Shown here: positions 1-8,350 of the stretch, piece by piece
Numbering within the stretch: the first letter of the stretch is position 1
How the letters are laid out: each line of letters begins with the position of its first letter
Assembly: GCA_947167455.1 (NCBI GenBank)
Contig: CAMVIB010000007.1
Location: 1 to 64,000, forward strand
Reading direction: 5' to 3'
DNA length: 64,000 nucleotides
Origin: an uncultured Prevotellaceae bacterium
GTDB taxonomy: Bacteria > Bacteroidota > Bacteroidia > Bacteroidales > Bacteroidaceae
The notes under the pieces: model-generated
The model's input: only the letters and a program-made list of their open reading frames with translations
Database searches by the model: none
Told to the model about the DNA's origin: nothing
Made by a program: the position numbers and the translations under genes

Positions 1-977
1 GACGGGAAGTTCTTCCAGTAGTCGGGCTTGGGGTTCTGTGAGTTGTTGTACTGCAGACGCGTGCCGCTGTACATGGCATATTTGCCGTAGAGTGAGGTGG
101 TGAGCTTGAGGTTGTCGCGGATGGCGAAGTCCCACGTCATGAGCAGCGACGGCTCGAAGTTGTTGACTACGCGCGAGTTCCTCACCTTGCCGTCCTGATA
201 GCCCCAGTAGGGGTTGTACAGGTAGTCGTTGGCCAGCCAGTAGGCCTCGTCGGTGCTGGCACCCTGCTGTGCACGCTCCGTGGGGTTGCCCCATGTGGCG
301 ATGTTCAGGCTGTGGCGTGTGCCCCACTTCTTCTGCAGCGAGAGGAAGTAGGCCAGCGAGTTATAGAACGTGCCATCGACGGCCGCCGTCTTGTGGTTTG
401 CCCAGCGGTAGCCCACGGTGCCGAAGAATGCCCAGCCACGCTGGCTCAGGCCCGTGCCGAAGGTGTACATCGCGCGCAATGTGTAGTTGCGGTTCAGTCC
501 CGAGAGCGTCACCTTATGCCCGGCGGCATAGTTGCTGGCACGGAAGTCGTAGTTGTTGCTGCCTCCGAGGGCGGCGACGCCGAAGTTGTTAGTCTCGAAG
601 GGCGACGCGTAGTCGATGCCGCGGGTGGCATCGTTCATGCCGCCGATGGTCGAGTACGAGAAGCGCCCGTTCTCTATGGAATTCACCTGGACACCGTTCA
701 TATAGATGTCGTTGTACTTCTGGTCCAGGGCGCGGAACTTGAAGCGCAAGGGGCTGAAGAGGTAGCCCACATTGCTGGTATAGACGTTCGAGCTGGAGTT
801 GATCTGGATGACGTCCTGAGTGGCATCGGCATCCTCGTCGAGCTGCGACTCCGTGAAGATGAAGGAGGCGGCATCGTCCTTCACTGCTTTCTCGGCATCG
901 CTCACTACAGGCTCTTGGGCGTACACGTAGCTGCTAAGGCATAGCATCGCGGCAGCAGGTAGTAGGTTCTTTCTCAT
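1..977 (-). CDS. TonB-dependent receptor, N-terminal part (cut by window edge)
   Basis: Reading the minus strand from ATG at 977 gives a signal peptide (MRKNLLPAAAMLCLSSYVYA, then Q) and then an outer-membrane receptor plug-like region with Bacteroidetes-type wording such as FRALDQKYNDIYMNGVQVNS and NFGVAALGGSNNYDFRASNY, followed by aromatic-rich barrel strands. The frame stays open to base 1, so about 325 residues are visible and the C-terminus lies outside. No carboxypeptidase-like (CarboxypepD_reg) domain precedes the plug, so this is not a classic SusC. Such receptors import ligands across the outer membrane using TonB energy; the substrate cannot be told. It diverges from the nuclease-fold gene at 1153. 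A weak promoter candidate (TTTG, 19 bases, TTTCTTTG) lies at 1041-1011 on the minus strand. Confidence 0.85.
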   Translation of the reverse strand, partial: MRKNLLPAAAMLCLSSYVYAQEPVVSDAEKAVKDDAASFIFTESQLDEDADATQDVIQINSSSNVYTSNVGYLFSPLRFKFRALDQKYNDIYMNGVQVNSIENGRFSYSTIGGMNDATRGIDYASPFETNNFGVAALGGSNNYDFRASNYAAGHKVTLSGLNRNYTLRAMYTFGTGLSQRGWAFFGTVGYRWANHKTAAVDGTFYNSLAYFLSLQKKWGTRHSLNIATWGNPTERAQQGASTDEAYWLANDYLYNPYWGYQDGKVRNSRVVNNFEPSLLMTWDFAIRDNLKLTTSLYGKYAMYSGTRLQYNNSQNPKPDYWKNFP

Positions 978-1089
978 TGGTCAGTGGTCTTTTTTAGCAT
1001 GATTTGGCCACAAAGAAAGCGAAAAAAGTTTGAACTTCAAAGCGAATTACGCTTTTTTTGTTATAAACAGCAAATTTATCACGTTTGTT

Positions 1090-1120
1090 TTCGTGCGTAT
1101 GCATAATTTTGTTAACTTTG
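1090..1120 (+). promoter_or_regulatory. Bacteroidetes-type promoter for the 1153 gene
   Basis: TAACTTTG at 1113-1120 matches the -7 element TAnnTTTG. A weak -33 element (TTCG, 1090-1093) lies 19 bases upstream. The start codon at 1153 follows 32 bases later, which supports that start over any further upstream. Confidence 0.5.
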
Positions 1121-1152
1121 CCCCCACAACTGCATCTATCATCTTCCGTCTC

Positions 1153-2202
1153 ATGAAACATCTTAACGCTACCCTTACCTTCGTGCTCCTGCTGTCAGCT
1201 GCCCTCTCCCACACCCGCGCTCAGGAGCGTCGCCTCAGCCTTTATGGCGTAGGCTTCTACAACCTCGAGAACCTCTTCGACATCACTCATGACGAGGGCA
1301 AGAACGACGAGGAATACCTCCCCGACGGCGCCAACCACTGGACGCAGATGAAGTATGAGCACAAGCTCAATAACATGTCGCGCACCCTGGCCGACATGGG
1401 CTGCGAGCGGCTCCCCGGCATAGGATGTGCCATCATCGGCGTCAGCGAGGTGGAGAATGCGCACTGCCTCACCGACCTCTGCGCACAGCCCCCGCTGGCC
1501 GAGCGCAACTTCAACTTCATACATGTCGAGGGGCCTGACCGTCGTGGCGTAGATTGCGCACTGCTCTACAACCCGCGTTTCTTCAAACCTTCGAAGTTCT
1601 GGCTGCAGCCATACCTCAACAGCGACGGCACAGTGCGCTACACGCGAGGCTTCCTCACCGTGCAGGGCACCCTGGCAGGCGACAGCGTTACGGCCATAGT
1701 ATGTCACTGGCCCTCGCGCTTCTCAGGCCCCGAGGCGCGCATCCAGGCCGGTCAGCAGGTGAGACAGGAGAAGGACAGCATCCTACGTGCCAACCCGCAG
1801 ATGAAGGTCTTCGTCATGGGCGATATGAACGACGACCCCATGGATCCTTCCATGGCCAAGGCGCTCGGCGCACGTCGCAAGATAGCTGACGTCACCGACG
1901 ATCAGATGTTCAACCCCTGGTGGCAGGTGCTCCTCGACGGTCGCGGCACGCTGCGCTATCAGGGTGGATGGAACCTCTTCGACCAGATTGTCATGACACC
2001 TAATGCCATCGACCGCGACGGCTCCAAGAGCTACCAGACCCTCACCTTCTTCAAGGCCGAGGTGCAGCGCTTCGAGTATCTTCTCCAGGACGACGGCAAG
2101 TTCAAGGGCAACCCCAAGCGCACCCACGCCAGCGGTGTCTGGCTCGACGGCTACAGCGATCACCTCCCCGTCGTGGCCTATTTCGTCCGTGAGGTGAAGT
2201 GA
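1153..2202 (+). CDS. Secreted endonuclease/exonuclease/phosphatase-family protein
   Basis: A 349-residue protein of the EEP fold, which holds metal-dependent phosphodiesterases acting on nucleic acids, phospholipids or other phosphoesters. Motifs in order: NLENLFD (metal-site Asn), GVSEVEN (catalytic Glu), RGVDCALLYNP, IVCHWPSR (His), VMGDMNDDP (catalytic Asp/Asn) and YSDHLPVVAYF (terminal Asp-His). The start at 1153 gives a clean signal peptide (MKHLNATLTFVLLLSAALSHTRA, then Q). The frame is open further 5', but that stretch overlaps the promoter and encodes no recognisable domain. Export implies a periplasmic or surface phosphodiesterase; the substrate is unknown. It stands alone, divergent from the TonB receptor and followed by the separately promoted aldolase gene. 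Confidence 0.85.
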   Translation: MKHLNATLTFVLLLSAALSHTRAQERRLSLYGVGFYNLENLFDITHDEGKNDEEYLPDGANHWTQMKYEHKLNNMSRTLADMGCERLPGIGCAIIGVSEVENAHCLTDLCAQPPLAERNFNFIHVEGPDRRGVDCALLYNPRFFKPSKFWLQPYLNSDGTVRYTRGFLTVQGTLAGDSVTAIVCHWPSRFSGPEARIQAGQQVRQEKDSILRANPQMKVFVMGDMNDDPMDPSMAKALGARRKIADVTDDQMFNPWWQVLLDGRGTLRYQGGWNLFDQIVMTPNAIDRDGSKSYQTLTFFKAEVQRFEYLLQDDGKFKGNPKRTHASGVWLDGYSDHLPVVAYFVREVK

Positions 2203-2280
2203 TAGCAGCCCAGAAGTTTAAAAAACGCTAAAGCTGTGCATTCTTTCACTCCTAAACTTTAAACTCTCATTTTTTTCCTT

Positions 2281-2288
2281 TACCTTTG
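2281..2288 (+). promoter_or_regulatory. Promoter -7 element for the aldolase gene
   Basis: TACCTTTG matches TAnnTTTG exactly and lies 64 bases before the aldolase start. No convincing -33 TTTG is present; the upstream stretch is T-rich. Confidence 0.5.
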
Positions 2289-2351
2289 CGGCGCCGTAAA
2301 CGAAAGAACGTTATTATCACATACACTTTAACCGTTTCATATTAAAACATT

Positions 2352-3350
2352 ATGGTAAGTTACAAAGAACTGGGCCTTGTCAACACCCGCGAGATGTTCA
2401 AGAAGGCCGTAGCCGGCGGATATGCCATTCCCGCTTTCAACTTCAACACCATGGAGCAGATGCAGGCCATCGTGCAGGCTGCCGTAGAGACAAAGTCACC
2501 TGTCATCATGCAGGTCAGCAAGGGCGCCCGCGCATACGCCAACGGCACCATCCTCCGCTACATGGCTCAGGGTGCCGTGGAGTATGCCAAGGAGCTTGGC
2601 TGCCCCAACCCCCAGATAGCCCTTCACCTCGACCACGGCGACAGCTTCGAGATCTGCAAGGAGTGCATCGACAATGGCTTCTCAAGCGTCATGTTCGACG
2701 GCAGTGCCCTCCCCTACGAGGAGAACATCGCCATCACAAAGAAGGTCGTGGAGTATGCACATCAGTACGACGTCACCGTCGAGGCTGAGCTCGGTGTCCT
2801 CGCCGGCGTAGAAGACGAGGTCAGCGCTGCCGAGAGCCACTACACACGCCCCGAGGAGGTCGTGGATTTCAGCACACGCAGCGGATGCGACAGCCTCGCC
2901 ATATCCATCGGCACAAGCCACGGAGCATATAAGTTCACACCCGAGCAGTGCACACGCGACCCCAAGACCGGGAAGCTCGTGCCGCCACCACTCGCCTTCG
3001 ATATCCTTCATGAGATAGAGAAACGCATCCCGGGATTCCCCATCGTGCTCCACGGCTCAAGCTCCGTGCCTCAGGATGAGGTCGATACCATCAACAAGTA
3101 TGGCGGCAAGCTCCCCGATGCCGTAGGCATACCCGAGGAGCAGCTCCGCGAAGCCAGCAAGAGTGCTGTCTGCAAGATCAATATCGACAGCGACAGCCGT
3201 CTGGCCATGACAGCTGCCATCCGCAAGCACCTCGCCGAGAACCCCAGCCACTTCGACCCGCGCCAGTACCTCAAGCCCGCACGCGAGAACATGAAGAAGA
3301 TGTACATCCACAAGATTGTGAATGTCCTCGGCAGCAACGACAAGCTCTAA
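2352..3350 (+). CDS. fba: Class II fructose-bisphosphate aldolase
   Basis: A 332-residue cytoplasmic glycolytic enzyme that splits fructose-1,6-bisphosphate to dihydroxyacetone phosphate and glyceraldehyde-3-phosphate using zinc. Visible landmarks: YAIPAFNFNTMEQMQAIV near the N-terminus, LHLDHGDS (catalytic Asp and zinc His), VEAELGVLAGVEDEVS (zinc-site Glu), SIGTSHGAYKF (zinc His) and VLHGSSSVP (zinc His, phosphate binding). The length and the C-terminal KINIDSDSRLAMTAAIR block fit the longer class II type found in Bacteroidetes. The start at 2352 follows an AT-rich leader and its own promoter. A strong hairpin terminator follows directly, so it is probably monocistronic. Confidence 0.96.
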   Translation: MVSYKELGLVNTREMFKKAVAGGYAIPAFNFNTMEQMQAIVQAAVETKSPVIMQVSKGARAYANGTILRYMAQGAVEYAKELGCPNPQIALHLDHGDSFEICKECIDNGFSSVMFDGSALPYEENIAITKKVVEYAHQYDVTVEAELGVLAGVEDEVSAAESHYTRPEEVVDFSTRSGCDSLAISIGTSHGAYKFTPEQCTRDPKTGKLVPPPLAFDILHEIEKRIPGFPIVLHGSSSVPQDEVDTINKYGGKLPDAVGIPEEQLREASKSAVCKINIDSDSRLAMTAAIRKHLAENPSHFDPRQYLKPARENMKKMYIHKIVNVLGSNDKL

Positions 3351-3372
3351 ATACACACACATCACATCCAAC

Positions 3373-3404
3373 GAAAGGGAGCCGACGGCTCCCTTTCCTT
3401 TTTG
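3373..3404 (+). terminator. Rho-independent terminator after fba
   Basis: An 11-bp perfect stem (GAAAGGGAGCC and its complement) with a 3-base loop, followed by CTTTTTG. It lies 22 bases after the fba stop. Confidence 0.9.
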
Positions 3405-3428
3405 CATCCCTTCCCCAAAAATATAATA

Positions 3429-4244
3429 ATGTTCGCGCGCGATACCTCTCTCCCGCAATACCTCGCCGAACTGGCCAGCCGCTACGAGACCCCCGCCTTC
3501 CTGCCCGCCGACCCGTCATGGTTCATGCATCAGGTCAGCGGCGACGCCAATCGCGAGGCCATGGCATTCGTCGCCGCCGCCATAAGCTATGGCAGCCGCC
3601 GGCAGTTCATGCCCAAGATACAGGCCATCCTCGATGCTACCGGCGGCGACGTCTATGCATGGCTGCGCCAGCGTGCTTTCGCCGATGCCGCTTCGTCGCC
3701 CCTTTCCTTCCGGCCCGACGACACGCGATGCTTCTACCGCCTGCAGACGTGTGCCGACATCTATACCTTCCTCAGCGCCACAGCAGCTCTCTTGCAGCAA
3801 CACGGCTCCATCCGCCGTTTTGCGGAACATGCCATAGCGACATCCACCTTGCCGCCGCCACGACAAAGGCCGCAGGCGTTGCCCACACTCGCCGTCATAG
3901 ATGCCCTCGCTCGCCATTTCTCAGCCTGCGGGAGCCGGGGCGTAATACCAAAAGACACCACGTCGGCATGCAAGCGCGTCTGCATGTTCATGCGATGGAT
4001 GGTGCGCAGAGAGTCGCCAATCGACCTCGGACTCTGGGCCGACATCATCGCCCCTGATGCCCTCATCATGCCACTCGACACCCACGTCATGCAGCAGGCA
4101 GCACGTCTCCGTCTCATGGCATCTGCCACGACATCGATGTCCAACGCCCTGCGCCTCACCGACACCGTGGCGCATTTCTTCCCCGACGACCCTCTCCGTG
4201 CCGACTTCGCCCTCTTCGGATATGGCGTCGATGAAGCCACGTAA
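3429..4244 (+). CDS. TIGR02757 (DUF2400) family protein
   Basis: A 271-residue protein that I recognise as the TIGR02757/DUF2400 family, conserved in Bacteroidetes and without an established function. Typical segments are visible: RYETPAFLPADPSWFMH near the start, FVAAAISYGSRRQFMPKI, then KRVCMFMRWMVRRESPIDLGLW and IMPLDTHVMQQAARLRL toward the end. The helical pattern with MPLDTHV resembles HhH-type base-excision glycosylases; that link is inference. I chose the ATG at 3429 because the frame upstream runs back into the fba terminator. No signal peptide, so cytoplasmic. It probably has its own transcription start close to the fba terminator. Confidence 0.8.
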   Translation: MFARDTSLPQYLAELASRYETPAFLPADPSWFMHQVSGDANREAMAFVAAAISYGSRRQFMPKIQAILDATGGDVYAWLRQRAFADAASSPLSFRPDDTRCFYRLQTCADIYTFLSATAALLQQHGSIRRFAEHAIATSTLPPPRQRPQALPTLAVIDALARHFSACGSRGVIPKDTTSACKRVCMFMRWMVRRESPIDLGLWADIIAPDALIMPLDTHVMQQAARLRLMASATTSMSNALRLTDTVAHFFPDDPLRADFALFGYGVDEAT

Positions 4245-4318
4245 GGGCTTTTTGTCGCCGTCACTGACCGATATCAGTCAAAAAAAGTCGTGTTTGATGA
4301 ACTTTTCAAGCAAAATAC

Positions 4319-4349
4319 TTTGTGGTAACGCAAATTATAGCTATCTTCG
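4319..4349 (+). promoter_or_regulatory. Promoter for the first fimbrillin gene
   Basis: TTTG (4319-4322), 19 bases, then TATCTTCG (4342-4349), one base off TAnnTTTG. The fimbrillin start at 4437 would have a leader of about 80 bases. Confidence 0.5.
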
Positions 4350-4436
4350 CAAATCCATTTAAGCTGTTGCTATGGCATATTGTTCTTACATATAGAGACG
4401 CAAAGCATGAACAACAAACTATAATTCCATACCACT

Positions 4437-6650
4437 ATGAGAAAACTTCGTTATTCACTTTCCATCGGTCTCACTGTCGTGGCTGCTCTCTTCACTGCCC
4501 ACACCTTCCAGGCATGTACGTCCGACAATGACGTTACCGCCACACCGTTGACCTCCAGCGATTACCAGCGTGCAACGAATGCCGTGCGCTTCTCGACTTA
4601 CATGGCCACAAGCCCCACCACACGCGCCGGCTATGAGGGTGGCATCACCACACAGGAGCTGAAAGACCTCGACGCACTGGGCGCACACAGCGACGCCCTC
4701 ACCCACGGCTTCGGCGTCTTCGGCTACTACACCGGCACCGCCGACTATGCCCAGAACACCATCGCCAACTTCATGTACAACCAGCAGGTCTATTACGACA
4801 AGGCCAAGGAAGGCCAGGGCTACGTCACCGAGTGGACCTACTCACCCTTGAAGTACTGGCCCAACGAGGTGCAGGACGGCGCCGCCACACCGGCATGGAT
4901 GGTCGATGACCAGGACGAGGACCAGAACAACAACCAGGCCTACACCGACGGCACCCACGGCGGCAAGGTGAGCTTCTTCGCCTACGCTCCCTTCGTGGGA
5001 TGGAACGATGCCAAGGACGCCCTCAAGGACCACTACACCACCACCGACGCCACCTACGGCATCATCGCCATCAACGGCATCGCAGGCCGCGACGGCGCAC
5101 AGGGCACACCCGGCACCGGCTCGTGGAAGCAGGGCGACCCCGTCATCACTTATGTCGTAAACCCCGTAGGCTCCAAGGTCGTTGACCTGCTCTGGGGTAC
5201 CGCCGGCAACACCAGCGTCGGCGTGACAGCCACCAGCGAGGGCGTCACCGGCGCCGGCAACAACGGCGAGCACAACATCCCCGCCGGCACCCCCTACCAG
5301 CAGCAGATCCTGAGTCCCTACTACGTCAACGCCAACCTCACCAAGCAGAAGACGACAGGCACCGTGAGCATCGCCTTCAAGCACGCCCTGGCCAAGGTGG
5401 GCGGCTCAGAGGCCAACAGCACGGCAGGCTCCACCGTGCGCCATGGTCTGCTCATACAGCTCGACCTTGACGACCAGAAGGGTGCCGAGGAAGGCGGCCT
5501 CCTCGAGTCCATACTCCCCGCAGACCCCCTCTACCAGTCCGGTCAGAACGAGCACCAGACAAAGGTCACCGTCAGCAACGTAACCATCACCGCACGCTCG
5601 CTCACCAAGGACGCCACCGACAAGACTCCCGGCCAGACAGGCTACACAGCCACCTACCTCAAGCAGCTCAAGGGCGACCTGAACCTGGCCACAGGTCAGT
5701 GGACGCTGACAGGCGCTACGACCACCGACGTCGCACAGGCCGCCACGACGACACACGTCGTCACACAGAATGCATCCGATGCCAACTCGGCAGGCGTAAT
5801 CAGCTCCAAGATAAAGGAACCCACCAACTACACTGGCCAGTACACCACCGACTTCTTCAAGAGCAACATACCTCTTGGCGTGCTCACCACACCGCAGAAT
5901 GTGTATGAGAACGAGGCATACCCCCTCGTCTTCATCCCCGGCACATGGCCCGAGCTTGTCGCCACCGTGACCTACACCGTGCGCACCCTCGACGAGAACC
6001 TGGCCTACAACTACTCCGAGGTGACACAGAAGATTACCAAGAAGGTGACATTCAAGGACGCCGTCCTGCTCAACAAGCAGTACTCGCTGCTCATGCACCT
6101 GGGCCTGACCTCCGTGAAGTTCACCGCCACCGTCGATGACTGGGACAACACCATCAGCACCACCGAGTCCGGCAGCTCATACGCCAGCGTTGATGAGGAG
6201 GCCATAGAGCACATCTACATCCCGCGCAACGTGGGCGAGACCACCTCCCCCGGCACCGAGACCGCCATCACCCTCGGCGGCAAGTCGTATGTCATCGTCT
6301 TCAGCCAGACAGGCATACCCGAGGGCGCAACCTACTTCTCCACCGAGGCGCCGCTCACCATCTCGGCCTACGAGCTCGGCAACGGCGGCGCACGCACCAA
6401 GGTCACGCTCGACGGCACCACCAACAAGATTGCCGTGGAGTGCCGCGCCAGCCACACCCACTTCCACCGCGGCACGGCAGGCGAATACACCTATACCGGC
6501 GGCGACCTCATCCTCACCACTCAGGATGCCGACAAGACCATCATCCACGCACCCGTGGACATCACCCTGACCATCGGCGGTGTCACCACCACGGCCCAGT
6601 CCACCATCTACATCTGGCCGTCGGCCAACCTGCCCTACTATCTACAATAA
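4437..6650 (+). CDS. Fimbrillin-family (FimA/Mfa1-like) lipoprotein A
   Basis: A 737-residue lipoprotein with N-terminal MRKLRYSLSIGLTVVAALFT and a lipobox ending at Cys in TFQAC-TSDN. Fimbrillin hallmarks follow: VRFSTYMATSPTTRAG, GFGVFGYYTG, NFMYNQQVYYD, WTYSPLKYWPND-like and VSFFAYAPF near the N-terminus, then IAFKHALAKVGG, and a late LNKQYSLLMHLGLTSVKFTATVDDWD strand. In this family the lipoprotein precursor goes to the outer membrane and, after N-terminal processing, polymerises by strand exchange into type V pili, or acts as an accessory subunit. The C-terminal 130 residues after DDWD form an extra beta-rich domain. Its own promoter lies upstream and a long inverted repeat closes it. 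Whether it is shaft or accessory is not clear. Confidence 0.85.
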   Translation: MRKLRYSLSIGLTVVAALFTAHTFQACTSDNDVTATPLTSSDYQRATNAVRFSTYMATSPTTRAGYEGGITTQELKDLDALGAHSDALTHGFGVFGYYTGTADYAQNTIANFMYNQQVYYDKAKEGQGYVTEWTYSPLKYWPNEVQDGAATPAWMVDDQDEDQNNNQAYTDGTHGGKVSFFAYAPFVGWNDAKDALKDHYTTTDATYGIIAINGIAGRDGAQGTPGTGSWKQGDPVITYVVNPVGSKVVDLLWGTAGNTSVGVTATSEGVTGAGNNGEHNIPAGTPYQQQILSPYYVNANLTKQKTTGTVSIAFKHALAKVGGSEANSTAGSTVRHGLLIQLDLDDQKGAEEGGLLESILPADPLYQSGQNEHQTKVTVSNVTITARSLTKDATDKTPGQTGYTATYLKQLKGDLNLATGQWTLTGATTTDVAQAATTTHVVTQNASDANSAGVISSKIKEPTNYTGQYTTDFFKSNIPLGVLTTPQNVYENEAYPLVFIPGTWPELVATVTYTVRTLDENLAYNYSEVTQKITKKVTFKDAVLLNKQYSLLMHLGLTSVKFTATVDDWDNTISTTESGSSYASVDEEAIEHIYIPRNVGETTSPGTETAITLGGKSYVIVFSQTGIPEGATYFSTEAPLTISAYELGNGGARTKVTLDGTTNKIAVECRASHTHFHRGTAGEYTYTGGDLILTTQDADKTIIHAPVDITLTIGGVTTTAQSTIYIWPSANLPYYLQ

Positions 6651-6656
6651 TACTCC

Positions 6657-6726
6657 TTAGGGGCGTAACATAACTCGCTTAGGCAAGTCGCATGGCTTGC
6701 CTAAGCGAGTTGCGTTACGCCCCTAA
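6657..6726 (+). terminator. Long inverted repeat, probable terminator after fimbrillin A
   Basis: A 70-base near-perfect hairpin. Outer arms TTAGGGGCGTAAC / GTTACGCCCCTAA and inner arms AACTCGCTTAGGCAAG / CTTGCCTAAGCGAGTT are separated by a 2x2 internal loop. It begins 6 bases after the stop codon. There is no U-tract directly after it, so it may act by RNA stabilisation as much as by termination. Confidence 0.6.
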
Positions 6727-6781
6727 ACCCTTACATCTCATCACCCACCCACCCTTTTTTCGGTAAAAAAATGCGAAAACC

Positions 6782-6813
6782 TTTGGCCGTCTGACTAATA
6801 AATCTTACCTTTG
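6782..6813 (+). promoter_or_regulatory. Consensus promoter for the AICAR transformylase gene
   Basis: TTTG at 6782-6785, exactly 20 bases, then TACCTTTG at 6806-6813, which is a full match to the Bacteroidetes sigma-ABfr promoter. The expected start of transcription is near 6820, giving a leader of about 57 bases to the ATG at 6877. Confidence 0.8.
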
Positions 6814-6876
6814 TACCCCAAATGAGGGGCGAAGGACTGAAACCTCATTTGTTTTCTTAATTATAATTGTATAGAT

Positions 6877-8061
6877 ATGAACTCGCTTGAACTGAAATAC
6901 GGGTGCAACCCCAACCAGAAGCCCTCGCGAATCTTCATGGACGACGGTTCCGAACTGCCCATTACCGTCCTCAGCGGACGACCGGGCTACATCAACTTCC
7001 TCGACGCTTTCAACGCTTGGCAGCTCGTCAGCGAGCTGCGGCAGGCAACAGGGATGCCGGCGGCAGCAAGCTTCAAGCATGTCTCGCCGGCAGGAGCTGC
7101 CGTGGGACTCCCCATGAGCGACACCCTGCGGCACATCTACTGGGTAGATGACATCGACTTCCCTCTGACACCTATCGCAACAGCCTATGCACGCGCACGA
7201 GGTGCCGACCGCATGTCGTCCTACGGCGACTTCATCGCCCTCTCCGACACCTGCGACCGCGCCACCGCACTCCTCATCAAGCGCGAGGTGAGCGACGGAG
7301 TCATAGCACCGGCCTACGACGACGACGCCCTCGACATCCTCCGCGCCAAGCGCAACGGCACATACAATGTCATACAGATCGACCCCGCCTACCGACCCGC
7401 TCCCGTGGAGCGTAAGCAGGTCTTTGGAGTGACTTTCGAACAGGGACGCAATGAGGTGCGGCTCGACGACCCGGCACTTTTCGCCAACATTCCCACACAG
7501 GCCAAGAACTTCCCCGACGAGGCACGGCGCGACCTCATGATTGCCCTCATCACCCTCAAATACACCCAGAGCAACAGCGTATGCTATGCCAAGGACGGAC
7601 AGGCTATCGGCATCGGCGCAGGACAGCAGAGCCGCATCCACTGCACACGACTCGCCGGACAGAAGGCCGACATCTGGTGGCTGCGCCAGCACCCACAGGT
7701 CATGGCACTGCCCTTCCTGCCGGGCATACGGCGCGCCGACCGCGACAACACCATCGACATATACATCAGCGATGACTACGACGACGTGCTGCGCGACGGC
7801 GAGTGGCAGCGTTTCTTCACCGAGAGGCCCGAACCCCTCACACGTCAGCAGAAAGCCGAGTGGGTGGCACAGCTGCGTGGCGTGAGCCTCGGCTCAGACG
7901 CCTTCTTCCCCTTCGGCGACAACATCGAGCGTGCCCACAAGAGTGGGGTAGAGTGGGTGGCACAGGCCGGAGGCAGCGTGCGCGACGACCATGTCATCGC
8001 TACCTGCGACCGCTACGGCATCGCCATGGCATTCACAGGAGTGAGACTCTTCCACCATTAA
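6877..8061 (+). CDS. Stand-alone phosphoribosylaminoimidazolecarboxamide formyltransferase (AICAR transformylase)
   Basis: A 394-residue cytoplasmic purine enzyme that transfers the formyl group from 10-formyltetrahydrofolate to AICAR, giving FAICAR. It corresponds only to the transformylase half of PurH. The N-terminal IMP cyclohydrolase (MGS-like) domain is absent and the protein begins directly with ELKYGCNPNQKPSRIF. The catalytic Lys-His motif is in SFKHVSPAGAAVG near residue 67, and DFIALSDTCD, GQQSRIHCTRLA and SLGSDAFFPFGDNIERA are further family blocks. Such single-domain versions are known in Bacteroidetes and Clostridia. IMP cyclohydrolase must come from elsewhere. It sits between fimbrillin genes under its own promoter, an odd housekeeping insert in a surface locus. 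Confidence 0.92.
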   Translation: MNSLELKYGCNPNQKPSRIFMDDGSELPITVLSGRPGYINFLDAFNAWQLVSELRQATGMPAAASFKHVSPAGAAVGLPMSDTLRHIYWVDDIDFPLTPIATAYARARGADRMSSYGDFIALSDTCDRATALLIKREVSDGVIAPAYDDDALDILRAKRNGTYNVIQIDPAYRPAPVERKQVFGVTFEQGRNEVRLDDPALFANIPTQAKNFPDEARRDLMIALITLKYTQSNSVCYAKDGQAIGIGAGQQSRIHCTRLAGQKADIWWLRQHPQVMALPFLPGIRRADRDNTIDIYISDDYDDVLRDGEWQRFFTERPEPLTRQQKAEWVAQLRGVSLGSDAFFPFGDNIERAHKSGVEWVAQAGGSVRDDHVIATCDRYGIAMAFTGVRLFHH

Positions 8062-8073
8062 ACCAACACTACT

Positions 8074-8262
8074 ATGGACGCCCTCGACATCGCCATGCAG
8101 GCGGGTATCACCTTCCGAAAAGCCCCGGCGGCATCCACTACCGACGACGGCCGCGTACGCACCAAGGCACGCAAGAAGGGCTACGTCACCGGAGCACATG
8201 GTTCTGCTTCGGCACAGAAGAAAGCTGACATACGACGGCGACGTGCCAACCGCCACAAGTAA
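8074..8262 (+). CDS. Small basic hypothetical protein
   Basis: A 62-residue frame starting 12 bases after the transformylase stop. The N-terminal half (MDALDIAMQAGITFRKAP) is mildly amphipathic, and the C-terminal half is rich in Lys and Arg and ends RRRRANRHK. I recognise no family. The spacing suggests translation from the upstream gene's message. It could be a small nucleic-acid-binding protein, or a chance frame in GC-rich DNA. Confidence 0.45.
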   Translation: MDALDIAMQAGITFRKAPAASTTDDGRVRTKARKKGYVTGAHGSASAQKKADIRRRRANRHK

Positions 8263-8350
8263 CAAGACCAAAACATTCTGAACCACGAACCGACTTTCGG
8301 AACATAACCATGACTCACTGCGACGGCTTGCTGCCGTCGTCACAATAGCA

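Noticed and set aside
312-944. Long plus-strand open frame rich in Val, Ala and Glu
   Set aside because: It is antisense to the TonB receptor gene, whose minus-strand frame has a signal peptide and family motifs; GC-rich DNA often gives such shadow frames.
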